8,864 nt of DNA from the NCBI GenBank assembly GCA_003171235.1, contig PMYM01000105.1, positions 1-8,864 of the forward strand, read 5' to 3'. Source of the stretch: Phycisphaerales bacterium. GTDB taxonomy: Bacteria; Planctomycetota; Phycisphaerae; SM23-33. Below are positions 1-4,688 of the stretch, in pieces. The notes beneath the pieces were generated by a model. The model was not told the DNA's origin. It worked only from the letters and a program-made list of their open reading frames with translations, and did not search any database. A program made the translations under genes and the position numbers. Position 1 is the stretch's first letter. Each line of letters starts with the position of its first letter.

Positions 1-37
1 GTTAATTCGCGATGCTGGTTTTTCTTGTCAGCCATGA

Positions 38-65
38 TTGTCTTTGCCCCACATGGTGGTAATAT
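38..65 (+). promoter_or_regulatory. Weak candidate promoter for the Xre/S24 regulator
   Basis: TTGTCT at 38-43 and TAATAT at 60-65 are 16 nt apart, and each matches the sigma-70 consensus at four of six positions. Transcription from here would give a leader of about 70 nt that contains the palindrome at 122-139. A second TTGTCA lies at 108-113 without a good -10 partner. Just downstream, the 8-nt unit CCAGTAAW is repeated in tandem (75-90). No Shine-Dalgarno sequence stands in front of the ATG at 142. The nearest purine run, AAGGA at 113-117, is about 24 nt away, so a shorter or leaderless transcript is also possible. Confidence 0.22.
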
Positions 66-87
66 GCCGGCTGTCCAGTAAACCAGT

Positions 88-139
88 AATATTCGCAATC
101 GGGGATTTTGTCAAGGATAAATATTCGCAAATACGAATA
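88..139. promoter_or_regulatory. Candidate operator: repeated ATTCGC half-sites and a TATTCG-N6-CGAATA palindrome
   Basis: The 11-mer AATATTCGCAA occurs at 88-98 and again at 120-130, 32 nt apart, which is about three helical turns. The second copy is the left arm of an 18-bp palindrome, TATTCG (122-127), CAAATA, CGAATA (134-139), ending two nucleotides before the ATG of the regulator. A third ATTCGC half-site is at 5-10. Xre and LexA-like repressors usually bind such dyads as dimers and often repress their own gene, so autoregulation is a reasonable inference. The dyad is not a textbook SOS box that I recognise. Binding by the adjacent protein is inferred from position alone. Confidence 0.5.
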
Positions 140-141
140 AA

Positions 142-1197
142 ATGAGCAAGGCCGAATCAAAACCTGTCGGCAGCCCGATTTGCCAGCGAATCGCCCAGAT
201 TCGTCGCGAACTCTACGGCCCGCGCGGGCGGGCGGATTTCGCCCAGGCGCTGGGCTTGTCATCCTCGACGTACAACTATTACGAGAAGGACCGCGAGCCC
301 CCCGCGGCGGTGCTGGTCAAGATCGCCCAACTGGCCGGGGTGGATGTTTATTGGCTGCTGACGGGCCAGGCCGCCCCCCAGGCCGTGCCGGCCGACCACC
401 CGGCCCTGCAGCGGATCGCGCTCTTGCTTTCGGAGCACCCCGATGCCGCCGCCCCGCTGGCGGCCTTCGTGGAGATACTGGCGACCAGCCTTTCCTGGCC
501 GGCCAAGTCGCCCGCCGCCCAGCAGCCGGCTTCCCTGCCTGCGCCCCTGGCGGCCGGGGAGGCGAGCGACGCCCCGCCGGCCAGGCCGGCGCCCTCAGGC
601 GATCCGGCCAGGGCGGATCATCCCGCGCCGACTTTGCATCCCGCGTCGGGTTCCCCGCAGGATGCGTGGATTCCGGTGCTGGGCCGATCGGCCGCCGGCC
701 TGCCCCAATTCTGGAACGACCCCGCCGACGCCGCCGGCACGACCACCCTGGGGGCCTTGATCCAGCGCCAGGCCCGGCGCTCGCCGCGCCAGGTCTCCCC
801 AGCCCGCTCCCTCGAGAGCGACGGTTCGGAGCGGCAGGTGCAACTGGTGACGCTCTCGGAGCCCAACGAGCAGGACGTGGCCGAGTTCGTGGTGGCCCAG
901 CACCTCAAAGCCCGCTACGGCGACGCCTACGCCGTGCGCATAGACGGCGATTCCATGTCGCCGGAGATTCGCCACGGCGACCTGGTGATATGTTCGCCCT
1001 CGGCCCCGGCCGCCCAGGGCCAACTGGCCGTGGTACAGCTCGAAAACCAGGTAGGGGTGACCTGCAAGCTATTCCGCCGCCAGGCCGGCAGGGTGCACCT
1101 GGTGCCCATCAACGAGCAATACGCGCCGCAGGACTACCCAGCCGGCAAACTTGTCTGGGCGCATCGCGTCCTTGGCCGCGTCCGCCCGGGGAGGTGA
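142..1197 (+). CDS. Xre-family HTH regulator with a C-terminal LexA-like S24 peptidase domain
   Basis: Probable cytoplasmic DNA-binding repressor that can cleave itself. Residues about 16-76 form an Xre/Cro-type helix-turn-helix, with the typical pattern of LGLSSSTYNYYEKDREPP followed by a leucine-rich last helix ending WLLTG. Residues about 78-175 are an Ala/Pro-rich linker. IPVLGRSAAG (177-186) resembles the LexA cleavage region, with A185-G186 as the likely scissile bond. GDSMSP supplies the catalytic serine S271 and TCKLFRR the lysine K309. The Ser-Lys spacing of 38 is close to the 37 of E. coli LexA. At 351 aa it is far longer than LexA or CI (about 200-240 aa), because of the linker and about 50 extra residues between cleavage site and serine. 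The ATG at 142 is the first start that keeps the complete HTH. The next gene begins 3 nt after its stop. Whether it answers DNA damage or another signal cannot be seen. Confidence 0.88.
   Translation: MSKAESKPVGSPICQRIAQIRRELYGPRGRADFAQALGLSSSTYNYYEKDREPPAAVLVKIAQLAGVDVYWLLTGQAAPQAVPADHPALQRIALLLSEHPDAAAPLAAFVEILATSLSWPAKSPAAQQPASLPAPLAAGEASDAPPARPAPSGDPARADHPAPTLHPASGSPQDAWIPVLGRSAAGLPQFWNDPADAAGTTTLGALIQRQARRSPRQVSPARSLESDGSERQVQLVTLSEPNEQDVAEFVVAQHLKARYGDAYAVRIDGDSMSPEIRHGDLVICSPSAPAAQGQLAVVQLENQVGVTCKLFRRQAGRVHLVPINEQYAPQDYPAGKLVWAHRVLGRVRPGR
1188..1194 (+). promoter_or_regulatory. Shine-Dalgarno inside the end of the regulator gene
   Basis: GGGGAGG lies in the last codons of the Xre/S24 gene and ends 6 nt before the GTG at 1201. 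It fixes that GTG as the start of the secreted TPR gene. It also means ribosomes finishing the regulator pass over or release at the next initiation site, a usual arrangement for translational coupling. Confidence 0.6.
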
Positions 1198-1200
1198 AAC

Positions 1201-2298
1201 GTGAAGCTTCGGTTCTTGGCCGCGTGCCTAGCCGCCGCGTGTGCCTGCGCAGTTGCGCAAACCGATCCGGTAAACCGCCAACCCATGACGGTTGTGGCTC
1301 GCTGCGACGCCAAGGAGGTATATCCCGGCGAACTGGCCCCGTGCATCATCACCGTTCGTAACGAAGGGGATAGCACCATCCATTACCTGCCAGAACGCGT
1401 TGTTTGGGAGATTCGCTATAGCGGCCCGGGCGGGAAAACGGCAACCGAGCCCGCCGGGCCCTGGCGGCGCGAAGGGGCCGAAGAAGGATTTGCTCCCGAA
1501 TTCCTGATGCACCTGCGGGCGGGCAAGTATTTTCGAACGGAAACGTATTTCGAAGCGAGAATTCATGGCAAGTCGCTGCCCGGCCACTATATCACCCAGT
1601 GGATGATCTGGTCTGAGGGAAAGGCAACTGTAACGGATACCCAACTGGACCAACTCAAGAAGGCAATGGAACAGCCCTGGAGCGAGCAAGATAAAGACAA
1701 CCGACAAGAGGACGATACCGAGGAGCCCAGGGGCACCAGATTGATCCAAATAGACTGCTGGAAGGGCAAAGTCTGCGCCACGCCTCTGGGACTGGAACTG
1801 AAGGAACTGACATCCGCGGATGACAAAGCTGCCTACGACCTGCTCAGAAGCGGGCAGACCATCAACTGGACCGTTCCTTCCGGCCGGAACGTGCTGGCAA
1901 TGCGGCAGGTGCTGGAGAAATATCCAAAGAGCGTTTACGCCAAGGACTGCGCTTGGTACTTGGCCGAACATGCCTATCAGTCCAATCGGAAGGTGGGGAA
2001 AGGATGGCGGCGGGCAGTGCCGCTATATCAGAAGGTCATCGAGGATTATCCGGCTTTTCAGTTCACCGACGACGCCAAGCTGCGCCTTGCCCAGATTTGC
2101 CTGGCCGATCCCGAAGCCGGCGGGGAGGCAAAGGCCAGGGGCATGCTGGAGGACATACTGAAGAACCACGCCCAAAGCACCTCGGCTGATGAGGCCAAAG
2201 AGATGTTGGTGCTGTTGGAGGCTAAAGGCAAGGCTGCCACCAGCAAGGTAGGGCACGCTGATTTCCAGCCAACGGCTGGAAATCTGCGTGCCGAATAG
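1201..2298 (+). CDS. Secreted protein with probable N-terminal beta-sandwich and C-terminal TPR-like repeats
   Basis: Exported protein of unknown function. Residues 1-19 are a signal peptide (K2 and R4, hydrophobic core, AVA before Q20). A short LAAC occurs at 6-9 but is too near the N-terminus for a likely lipobox. Residues about 30-140 alternate beta-like stretches, with PGELAPCIITVRNEG resembling Ig-like domains of surface proteins. An acidic segment (160-176) follows. Three helix pairs of TPR/YbgF type lie at about 231-262, 269-302 and 307-342, with the recurring pattern of hydrophobics plus EKYP or EDYP. Such repeats usually mediate protein-protein contacts in the envelope. The start is GTG with a strong Shine-Dalgarno at 1188-1194, 3 nt after the regulator's stop, so the two are probably one transcript. 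The gene is visibly less GC-rich than its upstream neighbour. Its last residues (350-364) are encoded within a palindrome at 2252-2292. Confidence 0.8.
   Translation: MKLRFLAACLAAACACAVAQTDPVNRQPMTVVARCDAKEVYPGELAPCIITVRNEGDSTIHYLPERVVWEIRYSGPGGKTATEPAGPWRREGAEEGFAPEFLMHLRAGKYFRTETYFEARIHGKSLPGHYITQWMIWSEGKATVTDTQLDQLKKAMEQPWSEQDKDNRQEDDTEEPRGTRLIQIDCWKGKVCATPLGLELKELTSADDKAAYDLLRSGQTINWTVPSGRNVLAMRQVLEKYPKSVYAKDCAWYLAEHAYQSNRKVGKGWRRAVPLYQKVIEDYPAFQFTDDAKLRLAQICLADPEAGGEAKARGMLEDILKNHAQSTSADEAKEMLVLLEAKGKAATSKVGHADFQPTAGNLRAE
2252..2292. repeat. 41-bp near-perfect palindrome overlapping the 3' end of the TPR gene
   Basis: The arms are GGCACGC (2252-2258), a T:T mismatch, and GATTTCCAGCC (2260-2270), mirrored by GGCTGGAAATC (2274-2284), T, and GCGTGCC (2286-2292), with only AAC as loop. 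The 19-position stem has 18 pairs. It lies inside the reading frame and ends 3 nt before the TAG at 2296-2298. No T-run follows, so it is not a canonical intrinsic terminator. It could act as a mRNA-stabilising or Rho-type 3' hairpin, or be a dispersed REP-like palindrome that has become the C-terminus of the protein. Confidence 0.75.
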
Positions 2299-2498
2299 GG
2301 CGGAGCGTTCTATTGTTGCGACGGATTAAGACATGGTCACGCCGAGGTGAAGCGGAGTGATCTTGCCGCCCGCCTACGATGGAGACGATCGCCTGAACAG
2401 GTGTTCTGTCGGGATTCAAGATTTGTAGTGTTCGGATCGGGTAGCGAGGTGTCGGGCACGTATGCCCGACTACAAACCAGAGACTAAAGGAGATTGCC
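2299..2498. other. 200-nt intergenic region without a gene
   Basis: I find no convincing coding frame on either strand and no clear -10/-35 pair. It holds an imperfect dyad (GGTCAC at 2336-2341, GTGATC about 16 nt later), the 55-bp inverted-repeat element at 2422-2476, and the Shine-Dalgarno AAAGGAG at 2486-2492 that serves the following lipoprotein gene. Confidence 0.6.
2422..2476. repeat. 55-bp element with 8-bp terminal inverted repeats and an internal GC hairpin
   Basis: TTTGTAGT at 2422-2429 is the exact reverse complement of ACTACAAA at 2469-2476. Inside, GTCGGGCA (2451-2458), loop CGTA, and TGCCCGAC (2463-2470) form a perfect 8-bp hairpin that shares bases with the right end, so the outer and inner pairings compete. 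It sits 10 nt before the Shine-Dalgarno of the lipoprotein gene. The shape resembles a REP/MITE-like dispersed palindrome. A regulatory leader structure is the alternative. No second copy is present in this window. Confidence 0.55.
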
Positions 2499-3104
2499 GT
2501 GACGATCAGGAACATCCTGGTGTTGACCCTGGCGGGAATGCTGGTTCTGGGCGGCTGCAGCAAGGCCAAGAATTCCAGCGACAAATCTTCCTCTGATGCT
2601 CAAGGCAGGAAGGCCCAGGTTAAAGACGATTCCGCCGTCGTCAAGGCAGACGACCCCAAGGCCGAGGCCAAGGCCGCCGAGGCCAGCGCGGGTTTCGACA
2701 AGGTCGCCGCCGGCATGAGCATCGACGAGGTGACCTCCATCATGGGCTCGCCCAAGACACAGGTATCTATGGGCGAGATCACCCAGTATCACTGGGAGAA
2801 AGGCCCAGCCCAGGTTATCGTCCAGTTCAAGGACGGCAAGGTCTTCAACAAGGTCTATAGCGCGGACCGGTCGGGCAGTTCGGCCGGCGCCGGCAAGAAG
2901 GTGGATTTCGCCAAGGTCAAAGTTGGGATGATGCGGGACGAGGTGGTGAAGATTCTCGGCCGGCCCATGCAGGAATCGGGCGGCCTGGACGGCGCCAACA
3001 ATGCCGGCTCCATGCACTGGGAAGACGGCAAGGCCTCTTTGACGGTTACATACCAGAATGGCAAGGTCCTGTTCGCCGCCGTCAATAACGCGGATGACGA
3101 ATAG
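2499..3104 (+). CDS. Lipoprotein with two tandem BamE/SmpA-like domains
   Basis: Probable envelope lipoprotein of unknown role. The start is GTG at 2499 with AAAGGAG 6 nt upstream. Residues 1-19 are a lipoprotein signal and LGGC (17-20) is the lipobox, with C20 the likely lipidated residue. Residues 21-65 are a Ser/Lys/Ala-rich charged linker. Two homologous modules follow, residues 66-122 and 137-197. Each runs FxKVxxGM, a helix with DEV, ILG/IMG-x-P, then beta strands around HWE and a final DGKV or NGKV. This is the pattern of the SmpA/OmlA (BamE) fold, which in BamE itself (one copy, about 110 aa) supports outer-membrane protein assembly. The duplication and the long linker argue against a plain BamE orthologue. 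No bam gene lies nearby, and related small lipoproteins use the same fold for other jobs. Confidence 0.82.
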   Translation: MTIRNILVLTLAGMLVLGGCSKAKNSSDKSSSDAQGRKAQVKDDSAVVKADDPKAEAKAAEASAGFDKVAAGMSIDEVTSIMGSPKTQVSMGEITQYHWEKGPAQVIVQFKDGKVFNKVYSADRSGSSAGAGKKVDFAKVKVGMMRDEVVKILGRPMQESGGLDGANNAGSMHWEDGKASLTVTYQNGKVLFAAVNNADDE

Positions 3105-3112
3105 CCGGTAAC

Positions 3113-3150
3113 CGGCAGGGCGGGCAAACTGATGGTCGCTCGCCCTGCCG
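3113..3150 (+). terminator. Strong hairpin after the lipoprotein gene, possible transcription end
   Basis: CGGCAGGGCGGGC (3113-3125) pairs with GCTCGCCCTGCCG (3138-3150) over 13 positions with one G-U wobble and a 12-nt loop. It starts 9 nt after the lipoprotein stop codon, the usual place for a terminator. The downstream bases (ATTGCGCG) contain no T-run, so it is at best a non-canonical terminator or an mRNA 3'-end stabiliser. Confidence 0.4.
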
Positions 3151-3247
3151 ATTGCGCGATTATCCGGAGGCATCGCGCGTGCAACAAAGTGGCACGCTGT
3201 GCGGCCTGCCGATGTGGTCATTCCCTGATGGAGGCCCGGCTACCGGC

Positions 3248-3279
3248 TTCGGCCCCCAGCCTTTTGCCCGGGGGCCGAA
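3248..3279. repeat. Perfect 10-bp GC-rich hairpin in intergenic region
   Basis: TTCGGCCCCC (3248-3257) is the exact reverse complement of GGGGGCCGAA (3270-3279), with a 12-nt loop. No T-run follows on either strand. It lies 215 nt or less upstream of the UroD-like gene and immediately after a CCGG-CTA-CCGG palindrome (3236-3246). Its function is unknown. Confidence 0.5.
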
Positions 3280-3340
3280 CCCTTCCCGTCGCCGGATGAC
3301 ACTGTCTGTTCACCGGCTCTTACACACAACTGCTTACACG

Positions 3341-3376
3341 ACTCTCACAACCCGCAACTCACAACCCGGAACCCCC
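3341..3376. repeat. Degenerate heptamer array, upstream copy
   Basis: Consecutive 7-nt units CAACCCG (3348-3354), CAACTCA (3355-3361), CAACCCG (3362-3368) and GAACCCC (3369-3375) follow ACTCTCA (3341-3347). CTCACAACCCG therefore repeats exactly at 3344-3354 and 3358-3368. Weaker units extend back to about 3321. The consensus NAAYYCR is the same as in the array at 4654-4688. Confidence 0.55.
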
Positions 3377-3412
3377 CTCTCAGGCCGGGGGCTAAATAAA
3401 AAGGCGCCGGCA

Positions 3413-3421
3413 TGATATAAT
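3413..3421 (+). promoter_or_regulatory. Extended -10 promoter for the UroD-like gene
   Basis: TGATATAAT contains a perfect TATAAT (3416-3421) preceded by the TG of an extended -10. The -35 region, around TAAATA at 3393-3398, is poor, as is usual for extended -10 promoters. It predicts transcription from about 3428 and a leader of about 35 nt to the ATG at 3463. This is the best sigma-70-like site in the window. Confidence 0.5.
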
Positions 3422-3462
3422 TCTCGTCCTGTTCGGTCTTACTTGAAAGAAACGGGTTCGAC

Positions 3463-4584
3463 ATGAACATCACTCCCTGCCGAGCGAAGTGGAAGGGCAC
3501 GATGACCGACCGGCAACGGTTCAACGCCCAGATGCACTACCGGCCGGTGGACCGCTGCTTCAACATGGAATTCGGCTACTGGAACGAGAATTTCACCCAG
3601 TGGGACATCTTCGTCAAGAGCGGCATCCGCAACAACGAAGAGGCCGACCTATTCTTCAACTTCGACGCCATCCAGTACGTCGGCAGCAAGGCCTGGATAT
3701 GGCCGCCGTTTGAGCGGAAGGTCATCTCCCAGGCCGGCGCCACCAAGATCATACAGAACGACGAGGGCCTGCTGGCCGAGGTGCCCTCCGACGGCCACGA
3801 CACCATCCCGCACTACATCAAGAGCCCCGTAACCACGCCCCAGGACTGGCGGCGCCTCAAGGCCGAGCGCTTCCGCCGCGACGACCCCGCTCGCAAAGTC
3901 GATGTGGCGGCCCTGGTCCGCCAGCACCCGCCCACGCGCGATTACCCGCTTGGAGTCCACGGCGGCAGCATGATCGGACTGATCCGCAACCTGCTCACCT
4001 TCGAGGGCCTGGCCTATGCCTGCTACGACTACCCCGACATGGTCGAGGACATGGTTGAGACCGCCTGCCTGCTGACCGAAGACTTCCTCGACCAGGCGCT
4101 GGGGCGGATCGACTTTGACTTCGCCACCGGCTGGGAGGACATCTGCTTCAAGAACGGCCCCATCGTCTCGCTGGACTTCTTCAAGAACGTGGTCACGCCG
4201 CGCTACAAGCGGATCAGCCGGCGGCTACGTGCGGCCGGCATCGACCTGTGGTGGACCGACTGCGACGGCGACGTCCGCCCCATCCTGCCGTACCTTTTGG
4301 AAGGCGGCATCAACTGTCTGTTTCCCTTCGAGGTCAACAGTTGCTGCCACCCGGGCGAACTGCTTACCCGGTACGGCCAGGAACTGCGGATCATGGGCGG
4401 CTTCGACAAGATGGAACTGGGCAAAGGCAAGGCCGCCATCCAGGCGTACATGGAGAGCCTTCTGCCGCTGGTGGCCCGCGGCGGCTACATTCCCTTCTGC
4501 GACCACCGCTGCCCGCCTAACGTCAAGGTCCAAGACTACCTCTACTACCTGGACCTCAAGGAGCAGATGTTCGGAATGAAATAG
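3463..4584 (+). CDS. UroD-superfamily protein, not HemE (uroporphyrinogen decarboxylase-like or methyltransferase-like)
   Basis: Cytoplasmic TIM-barrel protein of the uroporphyrinogen decarboxylase superfamily, which also includes the cobalamin methyltransferases MtaA, MtbA and CmuA. The family pattern shows in MTDRQRF...YRPVDR (14-31) and in GWEDICFKNGPIVS (223-236) followed by DFFKNVVTPRYKRI. The arginine-rich substrate motif of true HemE near the N-terminus is absent; RCFNMEFGYWNENF stands there. The zinc motif HxC of MtaA-like enzymes is replaced by DCDG (266-269), although FCDHRCPPN (345-353) near the C-terminus offers cysteines and a histidine. The substrate is therefore unknown. Heme synthesis is unlikely. 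No corrinoid protein is adjacent. The ATG at 3463 gives 373 aa with a weak ribosome site. ATG 3502 (M14) has GGAAGG 5 nt upstream and would give 360 aa, starting exactly where the family usually begins. The gene is monocistronic, behind the promoter at 3413-3421, and convergent with the next gene. Confidence 0.85.
   Translation: MNITPCRAKWKGTMTDRQRFNAQMHYRPVDRCFNMEFGYWNENFTQWDIFVKSGIRNNEEADLFFNFDAIQYVGSKAWIWPPFERKVISQAGATKIIQNDEGLLAEVPSDGHDTIPHYIKSPVTTPQDWRRLKAERFRRDDPARKVDVAALVRQHPPTRDYPLGVHGGSMIGLIRNLLTFEGLAYACYDYPDMVEDMVETACLLTEDFLDQALGRIDFDFATGWEDICFKNGPIVSLDFFKNVVTPRYKRISRRLRAAGIDLWWTDCDGDVRPILPYLLEGGINCLFPFEVNSCCHPGELLTRYGQELRIMGGFDKMELGKGKAAIQAYMESLLPLVARGGYIPFCDHRCPPNVKVQDYLYYLDLKEQMFGMK
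3491..3496 (+). promoter_or_regulatory. Alternative ribosome-binding site favouring start at 3502
   Basis: GGAAGG ends 5 nt before the ATG at 3502. It is a better Shine-Dalgarno than anything before the ATG at 3463, whose upstream sequence only offers GAAAG. If used, it removes 13 residues and leaves a UroD-like N-terminus beginning MTDRQRF. Confidence 0.35.
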
Positions 4585-4593
4585 AAGTGCAAG

Positions 4594-4688
4594 GTTCGAA
4601 GTTCGAGTTTTGAATTAACGGCCAAAGCCAAGGCACAGGTCAGGCGTTCTTTTCAATTCTTAATTCGAAACTCGTAACTCGCAATTCG
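4594..4688. repeat. Heptamer array with inverted repeat in the convergent junction
   Basis: Five contiguous 7-nt units, CAATTCT, TAATTCG, AAACTCG, TAACTCG and CAATTCG, fill 4654-4688. On the other strand the same family appears at about 4594-4618 (GTTCGAA, GTTCGAG, TTTTGAA). Together they make a stem of CGAGTTTTGAATTAA (4604-4618) with TTAATTCGAAACTCG (4660-4674), 15 positions with a single G-U pair in RNA and a 41-nt loop. The last base pairs touch the stop codon of the minus-strand gene. Between two convergent genes it could end transcription from both sides, but no T-run supports an intrinsic terminator. Confidence 0.55.

Larger units (their letters stand above)
3105..3462. other. 358-nt intergenic region: GC hairpins, heptamer array and promoter
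   Basis: No supported gene lies here. In order it holds the palindrome CCGGT-A-ACCGG (3105-3115), a 13-bp hairpin (3113-3150), CCGG-CTA-CCGG (3236-3246), a 10-bp hairpin (3248-3279), a GCCGG/CCGGC dyad around 3289-3316, heptamer repeats (about 3341-3376) and an extended -10 element (3413-3421). An 87-codon open frame at 3152-3415 runs straight through these structures and looks accidental. Confidence 0.6.

Noticed and set aside
122..139. The leader palindrome as a classical SOS LexA box
   Set aside because: It matches neither the E. coli CTGT-N8-ACAG type nor the CGAAC-N4-GTTCG type closely enough. Kept only as a candidate operator.
2..262. An 86-codon minus-strand frame at the left edge
   Set aside because: It overlaps the regulator's HTH in antisense and reads through the operator region, with no start signal or motif.
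1201..1260. A lipoprotein signal in the TPR protein (LAAC at residues 6-9)
   Set aside because: The cysteine is too close to the N-terminus, while a normal AVA cleavage site lies at residues 17-19.
180..1361. A 393-codon + strand frame overlapping the regulator and the start of the TPR gene
   Set aside because: Arg/Gly/Pro-rich translation with no recognisable motif, and it overlaps an HTH/S24 frame with catalytic residues in place. GC-driven shadow.
1228..1971. A 247-codon minus-strand frame within the TPR gene
   Set aside because: No ribosome site or domain pattern. The opposite frame has a signal peptide and helical repeats.
3191..3199. GGCACGCTG shared with the left arm of the palindrome at 2252-2260
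   Set aside because: A nine-base match without the rest of the palindrome is easily chance in GC-rich DNA.
2484..3221. A 245-codon minus-strand frame opposite the lipoprotein gene
   Set aside because: Antisense to a gene with a lipobox, a good Shine-Dalgarno and a duplicated domain. No features of its own.
3152..3415. An 87-codon + strand frame in the intergenic region
   Set aside because: It runs through palindromes and the heptamer array, has no Shine-Dalgarno and its composition looks random.
3463..4584. Calling the UroD-like gene hemE
   Set aside because: The N-terminal substrate-binding arginine motif of HemE is absent and no other heme-synthesis gene is present.
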